From: JBBROS01 sp965213855
GTDB taxonomy: Bacteria > Pseudomonadota > Alphaproteobacteria > Acetobacterales > Acetobacteraceae
Length of the DNA stretch: 64,000 nucleotides
Assembly: GCA_965213855.1 (NCBI GenBank)
Contig: CBDCAA010000007.1
Coordinates: 310,001-374,000, forward strand
Reading direction: 5' to 3'
Every line of letters begins with the position of its first letter. The first letter of the stretch is position 1. Positions 44,353 through 52,746 of this stretch are shown one piece after another. The notes under the pieces were generated by a model, which made no database searches, was not told the origin of the DNA, and saw nothing but the letters and a program-made list of their open reading frames with translations. The translations under genes were made by a program, and so were the position numbers.

Positions 44353-45609
44353 ATGCTGGACGCACCCACGCCTGCCGTCGCAAACATCGACTGCGACCAT
44401 CCCCGCGGTCTCATGTCCGTCGAAGCCGCCCGGGCCCTCCTGCTCCGGGGTGTCGCCCCGGTCGGGGAAGTCGAGGAGGTGGCGCTGGCGCTCGCGGCCG
44501 GGCGCGTGCTGGCCACGCAGGTCACCGCCTCGTTTCCCCTCCCGCCGTTCGACCGTTCGGCGGTGGATGGCTACGGACTTGGCCCGTACGGCCCGGGGCC
44601 GTTCGGCCTCGTCGCCACCATTCCGGCGGGAGCGCCCGACCCCGGCGCGATTGGCCCTGGCGAAGCCGTCCGCCTGTTGACCGGCGCGAGAATCCCCGAA
44701 GGCGTCCGCGCCGTCGCCATGCAGGAGTCGTGCGACATCGTCGGCAGAGTGATTGTCCCGCCTGTCCTCGCGCCCGGAGAAAACATCCGCCGTCGGGGCG
44801 AGGACCTCGAGACGGGCGAGCGGATGCTCGCCGCGGGCGTGCGTCTGGATCCGCGCCACCTGGCGCTGCTTGCCGCTGCCGGGCATGGCACGGCACTCGT
44901 CCGCCGCCGTCCACGCGTCGCCTTGCTGTCGAGCGGCGACGAGCTTCTCGCGCCCGGCGAGGTGCCCCGCGCATCTTCCATCCACGACAGCAACCGTCCC
45001 ATGCTCGCGGCGCTCCTCGTTGCCGCGGGCGCCGAGGTTGTCGACCTCGGCCTGCTGCCGGACCGACGCGACGTGATAGCGGCCGCCCTCCGCCACCGTG
45101 CAGGCGCATGCGACGCGGTGATCGCATCGGGCGGCGTCTCCGGCAGCGAGGCGGACCACCTCCTGGGCGCGTTGCGGGATGCCGGTGGCGAGGGGGCATG
45201 GATCGCAGTGGCGCTCAAGCCCGGCAAGCCGCTGGTGTTCGGCCGCCTGGGGTCGGCGCGCTGCCTGTTCCTGCCCGGCAATCCGGTCGCCGCCCTCGTC
45301 GGCGCCCTCCTGTTCGCGCGTTCCCTGGTCGACAGGCTCCACGGCGCTCCCGATCGCCCGGCCCGGGGCCTGCCCGCCGTGGCCGCCGCTGGCTGGAGCC
45401 GCCGTCCGGGGCGTGAGGAGTTCGCCCCAGCCGTCGTACGGGAAGGCATCCCGTTCTCGGTCGAACGGATAGGACGGCCGGGGTCGGCTCGTCTCATGCC
45501 CCTCGCCGCCGCGGACGGACTGGTCCGTGTGGGGGCCGAGGCCGGGACGGTCGTGCCCGGTGACGCCGTGGAGTTCTTCTCGTTCGGTGGCTGTCTCGGT
45601 CTTGGCTAG
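44353..45609 (+). CDS. moeA: molybdopterin molybdenumtransferase MoeA
   Basis: A 418-residue enzyme inserting molybdate into adenylylated molybdopterin. FPLPPFDRSAVDGYGL, RLLTGARIPEG, SSGDELLAPGE and DAVIASGGVSGSEADH are the MoeA blocks; the last reads SGSEAD where most MoeA have SVGD. C-terminal domain IV (GREEFAPAVVREG onward) is present. A dedicated MoeA next to aioBA is common in arsenite oxidisers and supplies the Mo cofactor to AioA. It is the last gene of the aio transcript, separated from aioA by the hairpin. Confidence 0.92.
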   Translation: MLDAPTPAVANIDCDHPRGLMSVEAARALLLRGVAPVGEVEEVALALAAGRVLATQVTASFPLPPFDRSAVDGYGLGPYGPGPFGLVATIPAGAPDPGAIGPGEAVRLLTGARIPEGVRAVAMQESCDIVGRVIVPPVLAPGENIRRRGEDLETGERMLAAGVRLDPRHLALLAAAGHGTALVRRRPRVALLSSGDELLAPGEVPRASSIHDSNRPMLAALLVAAGAEVVDLGLLPDRRDVIAAALRHRAGACDAVIASGGVSGSEADHLLGALRDAGGEGAWIAVALKPGKPLVFGRLGSARCLFLPGNPVAALVGALLFARSLVDRLHGAPDRPARGLPAVAAAGWSRRPGREEFAPAVVREGIPFSVERIGRPGSARLMPLAAADGLVRVGAEAGTVVPGDAVEFFSFGGCLGLG

Positions 45610-46455
45610 GACGAGGCAGTTGTCCCCAATACCAGTAAGTGCCTGCCCCGTTCTTCACTAAAGGAGTGGGCATTTACATACGTGTGAGACCTATACGCGG
45701 CTGTAGCCTAAACCGGACTAGTCGGTAGAATACAGCGCATGAGCACCTCAGCATCCATCCCACGTGCGCCGGGCCGCCCCGCAGCATTCGGCAGCGGCGC
45801 TATTCACGGTGCCCTCGGCGGCTTGATCGGGCTGGGTGGCGCGGAGTTCCGATGCCAATTCTCATCCGCCTGTTTCGGTTCGGCGCGTTGGAAGCCGTCA
45901 TCCTTAACAAAGCCATGGGCCTTGTCGTCGTCGCGTCGTCACTGCCGCTCCGAGCCGCCGCGGTGCCGTTCGGGACAGTCACCACGCACTGGCGAATCAT
46001 TGTCAACTTGCTGGCCGGAACCCTGAGTGGCGCGTGGTTTGGTGCAAGATGGGCGACCCGACTGAAGTCGCAAACGCTTTATCGTGTCATCGCCATCATG
46101 CTGGTGCTGATCGCAATCGTGCTCATCCTTGGTCACGGCACAGAGGGGTCGGGAGCGCTTTTGACCGGCACCGCTCAGGTGGTGGCAGGCGTTGTCGTCG
46201 GGTTCGGGATTGATATCGTGGCGGCGCTGCTCGGCGTAGCAGGTGGCGAACTGCTGATCCCCACGCCGGTCCTGCTATTCGGTGCTGACACGAAACTCGC
46301 GGGCAGTTCGGCCCTTGCAGTCAGTCTGCCCACCATGATCGTCGGGTTCACGCGCTACAGCCGGGACAGCAGTTTCGGTAGTGCCTCAGTTTGAAATTAG
46401 GAGATTGCCCCAGGTCGCATGCCCTCCCCGTCTCATGGTATGATAAGCGGAAAGC

Positions 46456-46725
46456 ATGAGGAACACGATGCCTATCCGGAAAAAGACCTTCACGATTCAA
46501 AGCCGAACCGGAGGCGGTTCTGGCTCGCCAGACTGGGAGAAGAGTTATTCGCTTGCCGTCGATGACGCCAACGGAGAGCTATATGTCCTGTATGAGTGGT
46601 CCGAACATGCTCCAGACGAAAAGCAGTGTCCGGGGTCACGCCGCATCACTCTTGACGAGTTTATGGCTAAGCCCAGCGAAGAGCGAAAGAGCCTGTTTGG
46701 GCTGATGGGAAGCCTTGTTCCCTGA
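46456..46725 (+). CDS. hypothetical protein, cargo of the IS-like element
   Basis: An 89-residue soluble protein (MRNTMPIRKKTFTIQSRTGG, then WEKSYSLAVDDANGELYVLYEWSEH and ITLDEFMAKPSEERKSLFGLM in parts). Two starts, 46456 and 46468, are possible; GGAAAG lies before the first. I recognise no family. The stop overlaps the next short frame (TGATG at 46723-46727), hinting at coupling. Confidence 0.55.
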   Translation: MRNTMPIRKKTFTIQSRTGGGSGSPDWEKSYSLAVDDANGELYVLYEWSEHAPDEKQCPGSRRITLDEFMAKPSEERKSLFGLMGSLVP

Positions 46726-46909
46726 TGCACCGCGGACCTAGAGGCGAACGCCGCCCCGCCGACGTGATCGGCACAGCCGTGAAGATCGCTCGGATCGCGA
46801 CCGGTAGACGCTTTGGAGCATGGAGAATGTGGTGGTGCTGATCGATGCGTGGGCAGAGGCCCCCAAGGCGCGCTGCTCCTACAAGCCCCGCACCCCGAAA
46901 GCGGCGTAG
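46725..46909 (+). other. two short reading frames in the cargo element
   Basis: ATG 46725-46841 encodes 38 residues beginning MHRGPRGERRPADVIGTAVK, and ATG 46820-46909 encodes 29 residues (MENVVVLIDAWAEAPKARCS, then YKPRTPKAA). RPADVIGTAVKIARIATG-type and APKxRxxYKPR-type strings are familiar from short proteins near insertion sequences. They may be real small genes or remnants of one longer gene broken by a frameshift. Function unknown. Confidence 0.35.
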
Positions 46910-46917
46910 GACAAAAA

Positions 46918-47166
46918 TCAGGCCGTAGACGCCAGACCCATCGTTAGAAGACCGGCCAACCGAGCGGCGTGCAAAGGAGAGAGGATCTTGCCGAGCAACT
47001 CAATAGGCTTATGCGGCTCGCTCTCGTCAGCGACAAAGAGGTAATAACCGGCCCCGTCCACGGGATTACCGTCGTTTTGAGATGCTTCTGCCTCAGTGCG
47101 CGTGATGCCTCCCACGCACAATACTCTTGAATTCCCCATTGGGGCGGCCGCAAAATATTCATCCAT
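46918..47166 (-). CDS. hypothetical protein, cargo of the IS-like element
   Basis: An 82-residue protein starting at ATG 47166 with GGGAG upstream (CTAGGGAGATTGGT). It reads MDEYFAAAPMGNSRVLCVGG, then a segment ending GAGYYLFVADE and a hydrophobic Ala/Leu C-terminus (AARLAGLLTMGLA). No family recognised. It is divergent from the 232-residue gene, with 26 bp between the starts, so both probably share a small control region. Confidence 0.5.
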   Translation of the reverse strand: MDEYFAAAPMGNSRVLCVGGITRTEAEASQNDGNPVDGAGYYLFVADESEPHKPIELLGKILSPLHAARLAGLLTMGLASTA

Positions 47167-47192
47167 ACCAATCTCCCTAGGACTCTCCCGCT

Positions 47193-47891
47193 TTGGCAAG
47201 ACCAGCGGCCTCGCCCCGACTGAGCGTAAACAAACTGTGTGAATACACCGAAGCGGGGCCAACCCGGCAACGCCAAATTCTACGCGACCAAAAATTCCCC
47301 TCAGACTTCAAGGGCACCTTCTACCGAGAGGCTGCAGACGCCATCGCTCGGTGCCTAGCCTCCAATATGGAGGATACCGACATCCTTGTGCGCGCAGTTG
47401 AAAGCTTAGAACAGATGCCCGCCGAAAAGGTCGGCACAGCACGTCGGATCAATGCCAACATTGACGCCATTGATACCTTCTCCGTCATGCTTGACGACAT
47501 CAACTTCGGTGATGCGGTGCCGAGCCTTGGTGCTAATTCAGCCCCGCACCTGCAAGTGCATAACGTGCAGATTAGCGTCCGGCCTGACATCTTCTTAACG
47601 GAGCCTGGCAAGAAAGGTCGTCCTCTCCTCGGGTCTGTGAAATTGCACTTTCCCCGAACCTTTGCGCTTACGAAAGAGACGAGCGGCTATGCGTCTGCCT
47701 TGTTGCAAGAATGGCATCGTACATACCAAGCCGACGCTGGGTTGCCGCATGGACCGATTTGCTACGTCATCGACGTAGGCGCGAAACAGGTATGGCCTGG
47801 CGTGAAAAGCACGGCAGCACGTATGAAAGAGATTAGCTCCCATTGCCAGAACATCGCCGCACTATGGCCGACGATCACAACGTCCGGATGA
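47193..47891 (+). CDS. hypothetical protein, possible PD-(D/E)xK-like core, cargo of the IS-like element
   Basis: A 232-residue protein read from TTG 47193. The N-terminal part (SVNKLCEYTEAGPTRQRQIL) is helical and basic. The middle has RPDIFLTEPGKKGRPLLGSV followed by KLHF, an arrangement of Asp and Lys on adjacent strands like that of restriction-type nucleases, though the usual Glu/Gln before the Lys is Ser-Val. The C-terminus GPICYVIDVGAKQVW suggests a further strand. No named family is recognised; nuclease function is speculative. Confidence 0.55.
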   Translation: MARPAASPRLSVNKLCEYTEAGPTRQRQILRDQKFPSDFKGTFYREAADAIARCLASNMEDTDILVRAVESLEQMPAEKVGTARRINANIDAIDTFSVMLDDINFGDAVPSLGANSAPHLQVHNVQISVRPDIFLTEPGKKGRPLLGSVKLHFPRTFALTKETSGYASALLQEWHRTYQADAGLPHGPICYVIDVGAKQVWPGVKSTAARMKEISSHCQNIAALWPTITTSG

Positions 47892-48127
47892 GGGAGTTAG
47901 AACCAGCCTGAATTTCAAACTGAGACGCCACCCCAGCTTCGCTGTTCTTGGCCGAAACCGTGTGTTTCTGTTCGTGATGGCGGCAGGGTCGGTTGTCGGC
48001 ACGTTCATCGGCGGTAGATTGCTGGGGATTGTGCCGGATGCGGTACTGGTGCCAGGGCTGGCGGTCATACTCCTGATCTCTGCCGTTAAAGTTTGGCAAA
48101 CATCAGTAGGCGGCGTCGCTGTCTCCA

Positions 48128-49044
48128 ATGCCTCCGGCGCAACGGGCCCGTACTGCCGCGATCGACGAATACCTTGCCCGACGTTGGCCGGGCGCGAAGC
48201 GCCTGACCGCCTACGTCCGTGCTCTCTGGAACGACTACCGGGAGATGGAGGTCGACGACCTCGACCATCTCGTGTCCCAGCTGACCAACGGCGACGACGA
48301 GCAGTTCTGGCGGCGCCTGTGGGAGCTTCAACTCGGCAGCCACCTGCTCCGCCTCGGCTCGAAGACCCGCTCGCCTTCGAGAGGCCCGGATTTCCGCTTC
48401 GATGCGCATGGTATGACGATATGGGTGGAGGCCGTCTCCCCGGCGCCGAGGGGGGATACCCGCGGAGTGGCTCTCGTTCCCGGCCACGGGCGTAGGCACC
48501 TCGTACGACACCCCGAACGAGGAAATGCTCCTGAGGTGGACGGGCGCATTCCGCGAGAAACGCCGCAAATTCGAGGGCTACGCGAACGACGGGATTACCG
48601 GGACCGGGGATGCGTGCGTCATCGCCATCAACGGTGGCCAGCTGTCCGGCTTCTGGCCGACGCCGTACGGTGTGTCCCAGACGCCGTGGGCTGTCGAGAT
48701 CGTCTTCCCCGTCGGTCCGGTGCATGCCGAGTTCTTCCGGGGGTCCGACGAGGTCCGTTGGCGACAAGGCGAGCGACACGAGGTCAGCAACCGGAACGGC
48801 AAGCCCGTGCAGCTCTACCCGTTTATTACCCCGGACTGCTCCGGTGATCAGCGCGCTGATCACCTGCGTCGATGCATGCCCTTCGGCAGGGGGCCTGCAA
48901 CTTTATGTCGCCCACAACCCGCTGGCCGCGGTGCCAATACCCCTCGGCCTCTTCGGCGACGCTGCCGAGGAGTGGGAGGCCACGCCGGTCCAGGGCGCCA
49001 GCGGCGAGTTCAGCCTTCGTCGGGCCCGGGGTGGCGACGTCTAG
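48128..49044 (+). pseudogene. nuclease-like hypothetical gene with two frameshifts
   Basis: Three frames read as one protein: frame A 48128 to about 48455 (QRARTAAIDEYLARRWPGAK ... GPDFRFDAHGMTIWVEAVSP), frame B from about 48455 (PAEWLSFPATGVGTSYDTPN ... FPVGPVHAEF) and frame C from about 48835 (APVISALITCVDACPSAGG ... GEFSLRRA). The first shift is at a six-G run (about 48451-48456), the second near 48832. GPDF plus WVEAV is a PD-(D/E)xK-like pattern. The frameshifts could be true decay or assembly errors at homopolymers. Confidence 0.65.
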
Positions 49045-49083
49045 GGTGCCGTCGCACCCACACAGGACAGCAGATGCCGCGCT

Positions 49084-49545
49084 CTACCCGATCTTGCCGA
49101 TGATCCCTAGCGACGTTGCACCCAGCGAGACTGCCGCTGCACTGAAGATGATCCAGAGAGTGTCCAGCTTCGTCTTCACGAGAAGCGCGAGGCTGACGGC
49201 TGCAATCCCGATCGTGACCGGGTCCGTCAATGCATCGCGTGCGAGCGGTGTTGCCGCCGCGAGGAGAAGCCCGGCACTTGCGATCACCACCGTCTCAAGA
49301 ACGGACCGAACCCTCGGATGGACGATCCAGCGTCCGGCGAAATGGACGAGCGGAATGAGGAGGAATGCAGGCGTGATCACCGCGAACCACCCGGCTATCG
49401 CGCCTGGCACCCCGGCGACGAGATAGCCGACCGCCACCACGTATAGTCCGACCGGACCGGGCGTGCTGCGCCTGATCACCACCGCCTCGTTAAGCTGGCG
49501 TCCGTCAGCACGTGATGCTGGAGCACCAGCGCGTCCTGCACGATG
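49084..49545 (-). pseudogene. chromate transporter ChrA, C-terminal remnant
   Basis: The frame 49084-49493 encodes QLNEAVVIRRSTPGPVGLYV and following membrane helices typical of the second ChrA half (GVPGAIAGWFAVITPAFLLI). Just upstream, VQDALVLQHHVLTD continues the homology in another frame (to about 49545), so a single base has been lost at GACGCCAG. The N-terminal half of ChrA is absent. It lies directly upstream of the pst Pho box on the other strand and is not expected to be functional. Confidence 0.75.
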
Positions 49546-49647
49546 ACAGCGATGCTCCGAATCTTTCTCGGGATCGGCCGTCCGTCCACGGAACTCCGGC
49601 GGATTGGGGAGCACGCTGCTACGACCGCCGGTCGTGATGGCAGCACT

Positions 49648-49676
49648 CTGTCATCATACTGTCACGTAACTGCAAC
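49648..49676 (+). promoter_or_regulatory. Pho box, three direct repeats
   Basis: CTGTCAT-CATA-CTGTCAC-GTAA-CTGCAAC: three 7-bp repeats spaced by 4 bp, the classical PhoB-binding arrangement, the third repeat slightly degenerate. It lies 113 bp before pstS. Together with phoB at the end of the operon it predicts phosphate-starvation control and positive autoregulation. Confidence 0.88.
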
Positions 49677-49789
49677 AGGGCTGTATCTCGCTCGGACTAG
49701 GTTCCGGTCGCGAAAGAGGGCGGGCGAGTTGCCTGCCCGGCGCCCTGCACGTCGCGCTTGCGGCCGACGAAACATCCCGGAGGATGCCC

Positions 49790-50803
49790 ATGAAGTTCAC
49801 TCCCACCCTGCTTGCGATGGCGCTCACATGCGCTGCAAGCTTCCCCGCCATCGCCCAGCAACAGATCACCGGCGCGGGTTCGACATTCGTCTATCCGGTT
49901 CTCTCGGCATGGTCCGACGCCTACAGCAAGGAGAAGGGCACGCGGGTCAACTATCAGTCGATCGGCTCCGGCGGCGGCATCGCGCAGATCAAGGCGGCCA
50001 CCGTCGATTTCGGCGCCTCAGACGCACCGCTCGCGCCCGACGTGCTGAAGGCGGCCGGGCTGACGCAGTTCCCGATCGTCATCGGCGGCGTGGTCCCGGT
50101 AGTAAACCTCCAGGGCATCAACCCAGGCCAGCTCAAGTTCACGGGCAAGCTGCTCGCCGACCTCTACCTCGGCAACATCAAGAAGTGGAATGACCCGGCC
50201 ATCGCCGCCGTCAATCCGGGCGTGACACTGCCCGACCAGGCCGTGACGATCGTCCATCGCTCGGATGGATCGGGCACGACGTTCAACTGGGTGAACTACC
50301 TGTCGAAGGTGAGCCCCGAGTGGAAAGAGAAGATAGGCGAGGGCACTTCGGTGTCGTGGCCCGGCGGCGTGGGCGGCAAGGGCAACGAGGGCGTGGCCGA
50401 ATACGTGAACCGCATCAAGGGTGCGATCGGCTACGTGGAATATGCCTACGTCATCCAGAACAAGATGACCTACGGCCAGGTGCAGAACGCTTCCGGTGCG
50501 TTCGTGACCCCCGAGGCGGCCAACTTCCAGGCCGCCGCGGCCAGCGCCGACTGGGCGAAGTCGGATAGCTACTACCTGGTGATCACCAACGCGCCGGGTG
50601 CCCAGTCTTTCCCGATCTCGGCCACGACCTTCATTATTATGTACAAGACCCCGAAGGATGCGACACGGTCGGCTGCCGCCATCGAGTTCTTCCGCTGGGC
50701 GCTAGAGCACGGCCAGGACCAGGCGGCGAAGCTCGACTACGTCCCGCTCCCGAAGCCGCTCGTGACGCAGATCGAGGCGTCCTGGAAGAGCGAGATCAAG
50801 TAG
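49790..50803 (+). CDS. pstS: phosphate ABC transporter substrate-binding protein PstS
   Basis: A 337-residue periplasmic binding protein. I start at ATG 49790 because GGAGG (49779-49783) sits six bases upstream; ATG 49784 adds two residues. MKFTPTLLAMALTCAASFPA is the signal peptide. Phosphate-loop residues are in ITGAGSTFVYPVLSAW, DFGASDAPL and VHRSDGSGTTFNWVNYLS. In arsenic islands this type is considered to favour phosphate over arsenate. It is followed by a strong hairpin and then pstC. Confidence 0.95.
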   Translation: MKFTPTLLAMALTCAASFPAIAQQQITGAGSTFVYPVLSAWSDAYSKEKGTRVNYQSIGSGGGIAQIKAATVDFGASDAPLAPDVLKAAGLTQFPIVIGGVVPVVNLQGINPGQLKFTGKLLADLYLGNIKKWNDPAIAAVNPGVTLPDQAVTIVHRSDGSGTTFNWVNYLSKVSPEWKEKIGEGTSVSWPGGVGGKGNEGVAEYVNRIKGAIGYVEYAYVIQNKMTYGQVQNASGAFVTPEAANFQAAAASADWAKSDSYYLVITNAPGAQSFPISATTFIIMYKTPKDATRSAAAIEFFRWALEHGQDQAAKLDYVPLPKPLVTQIEASWKSEIK

Positions 50804-50820
50804 ACCGCCGCTCCGCCACC

Positions 50821-50845
50821 GGGGCGGGCCGTCCCGGCCCGCCCC
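50821..50845. terminator. intra-operon hairpin between pstS and pstC
   Basis: GGGGCGGGCC and GGCCCGCCCC form a 10-bp perfect GC stem with a 5-nt loop, 17 bp after pstS. There is no T-run. Such hairpins protect the pstS part of the message and keep binding protein in excess over the permease. Confidence 0.7.
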
Positions 50846-50882
50846 GCCCGCGTGCTCCCCTTTCGACTAGGCCTCCCGCCCC

Positions 50883-51872
50883 ATGCAGCAAGCCGTAACG
50901 ACAGGCACCGCCATCCCGGGCGGCCCCGCTCGCCCCGCCGGAATGCGCCGTCGCGGTTTGGGCGACCCAATCTTCCGCATCGTCGTCGCGGCCGCGGCGT
51001 TCTTCGTCCTGATCAGCCTTGGCGCCGCGGCGTTGTCCATGTTCGTGGGTGGACTGCCCGCCTTTCGCAAATTCGGCCTCGCCTTCATCTACAGCTCCGA
51101 GTGGAACCCGGTTCGCCAGGATTTCGGCGCGCTGGTCCCAATCTTCGGTACACTGGTCACCTCGGCGCTCGCGATGATCATCGCCGTTCCCGTCAGCTTC
51201 GGAATCGCGGTGTTCCTGACCGAGGTCAGCCCCAACTGGATGCGCGGTCCCGTAGCTTCCGCAATTGAACTTCTCGCGGGCATCCCGTCCATCATCTACG
51301 GCATGTGGGGCCTGTTCGTGTTCGTCCCCTTCATGTCCGACCATGTCGAGCCTTGGCTGATCGACAATGTCGGCCCGCTGCATGTCATCGGTTTCCTGTT
51401 CGACGGCCCGCCTCTCGGCATAGGCATGCTGACTGCCGGGATAATCCTCGGCATCATGGTCATCCCGTTCATCTCGTCCGTCATGCGCGACGTTTTCAGC
51501 CTCGTGCCCGGCCAGCTCCGCGAGGCCGCCTTCGGCTTGGGCGCTACCCGGTGGGAGGTCATCCGCGGGGTCGTCGTGCCCTACACGCGCACGGCGGTCG
51601 TTGGAGGCATCTTTCTTGGCCTCGGCCGCGCGCTCGGCGAGACCATGGCCGTCACCTTCGTGCTCGGGAACGCGCACCAGCTGAAGGCCTCCCTGCTCGA
51701 GCCCGGAAACTCGATCGCAGCCGCGATCGCCAACGAGTTCACCGAAGCCGACTCCGACATTTACCTGTCGTCGCTAATCGGTCTCGGCTTCCTGCTGTTT
51801 GTCGTCACTTTCATCGTCTTGGCCGCGGCGAAGCTGATGCTGATGCGGCTGTCTCGGTCGGAGGGCACATAG
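50883..51872 (+). CDS. pstC: phosphate ABC transporter permease PstC
   Basis: A 329-residue inner-membrane subunit. Six helices are visible, the first being IVVAAAAFFVLISLGAAALS; the ABC-permease coupling loop is EAAFGLGATRWEVIRGVVVP (about residues 215-234). IPSIIYGMWGLFVFVPF is typical for PstC. The stop directly abuts the pstA ATG at 51873. It heterodimerises with PstA. Confidence 0.94.
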   Translation: MQQAVTTGTAIPGGPARPAGMRRRGLGDPIFRIVVAAAAFFVLISLGAAALSMFVGGLPAFRKFGLAFIYSSEWNPVRQDFGALVPIFGTLVTSALAMIIAVPVSFGIAVFLTEVSPNWMRGPVASAIELLAGIPSIIYGMWGLFVFVPFMSDHVEPWLIDNVGPLHVIGFLFDGPPLGIGMLTAGIILGIMVIPFISSVMRDVFSLVPGQLREAAFGLGATRWEVIRGVVVPYTRTAVVGGIFLGLGRALGETMAVTFVLGNAHQLKASLLEPGNSIAAAIANEFTEADSDIYLSSLIGLGFLLFVVTFIVLAAAKLMLMRLSRSEGT

Positions 51873-52739
51873 ATGTCGGCCACGATGATCGCACCCAAGA
51901 GCAGCGGCCGGGCCCAGCGCCGCAAGGTTGTTAGCATCCTGGCGATGTCCCTCTCGACAGCGGCTACCCTTTTCGGGGTTTTCTGGCTTGTCTGGATCCT
52001 GCTCACGACAATCGTGAACGGCGCTTCCGCGCTGAACCTGAAGTTGGTGACCGAGATGACGCCGCCGCCGGGTCAGGATGGCGGCCTGCTGAACGCCATC
52101 TACGGCAGCGGCGTCATGATACTTGTGGCCGTCCTGCTCGGGGCGCCCATTGGCATTCTGGCCGGGACGCATCTCGCGGAATATGGCAAGAAGCGCCCGG
52201 TCGCCGAGATCATCCGGTTCGTCAACGACATCCTTCTGTCGGCGCCGTCGATCGTCATTGGCCTGTTCGTCTACGAGTTGATCGTCCGCAGCAGCGGCCA
52301 CTTCTCGGGGTGGGCCGGGGCCGTTGCGCTGGCATTCATCTTGCTGCCGGTCGTCGTACGCACGACGGACGAGACGATGCGACTCGTCCCAGTGCCGCTG
52401 CGCGAGGCCGCGTTGGCCTTGGGTGCGCCGCAGTGGAAAGTCATCACGATGGTCCTCTACCCGGCGGCCCGAACCGGCATCCTCACAGGACTGCTGCTGG
52501 GTATTGCGCGTATCAGTGGCGAGACTGCGCCTCTGCTGTTCACGGCCTTGAACAACCAGTACTTCACATCGAGCATGTCAGAACCGATGGCGAACATCCC
52601 GGTCGTCATCTTTCAATTCGCGCTTGCGCCTTACGAAGCCTGGCACTCGCTCGCCTGGGCCGGGGCGCTGTTGATGACCCTGTTCGTGCTGGTCATCTCG
52701 GTCGGCGCCCGCTTCCTGCTTCGAACCCGCGTCTCCTAG
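51873..52739 (+). CDS. pstA: phosphate ABC transporter permease PstA
   Basis: A 288-residue inner-membrane subunit with six helices. APSIVIGLFVYELIVRSSGH, the coupling loop EAALALGAPQWKVITMVLYP (about residues 180-199) and GETAPLLFTALNNQYF are characteristic of PstA. It starts on the base after the pstC stop and ends seven bases before pstB. The length is standard. Confidence 0.94.
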   Translation: MSATMIAPKSSGRAQRRKVVSILAMSLSTAATLFGVFWLVWILLTTIVNGASALNLKLVTEMTPPPGQDGGLLNAIYGSGVMILVAVLLGAPIGILAGTHLAEYGKKRPVAEIIRFVNDILLSAPSIVIGLFVYELIVRSSGHFSGWAGAVALAFILLPVVVRTTDETMRLVPVPLREAALALGAPQWKVITMVLYPAARTGILTGLLLGIARISGETAPLLFTALNNQYFTSSMSEPMANIPVVIFQFALAPYEAWHSLAWAGALLMTLFVLVISVGARFLLRTRVS

Positions 52740-52746
52740 GAGAGTC

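Larger units (their letters stand above)
46376..47932. mobile_element. IS1595-like element without transposase, carrying cargo genes
   Basis: The left end GGTAGTGCCTCAGTTTGAAA (46376 on) and the reverse complement of the right end GGTGGCGTCTCAGTTTGAAA (47932 down) are imperfect inverted repeats sharing CTCAGTTTGAAATT. The flanks GCAGTTTC and CCAGCTTC match at 6 of 8 positions, fitting an aged 8-bp target duplication as made by IS1595-family transposases. The 1.56-kb interior has three small genes and two short frames but no transposase. Assignment to IS1595 rests on end sequence, GG start and duplication length and is tentative. Confidence 0.72.
45739..48110 (+). pseudogene. TSUP (TauE/SafE) permease, frameshifted and split by a cargo element
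   Basis: Three pieces of one sulfite-exporter-type permease are visible. Piece 1 (45739-45851) reads SGAIHGALGGLIGLGGAEFR. A one-base deletion at about 45850 shifts to piece 2 (45852-46375): PILIRLFRFGALEAVILNKA through FTRYSRDSSF. An inserted element then occupies 46376-47932, after which piece 3 resumes with SFAVLGRNRVFLFVMAAGS and GIVPDAVLVPGLAVILLISAVKVW. The exact end of the original gene is unclear. The frameshift and insertion make a functional product unlikely. Confidence 0.87.
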
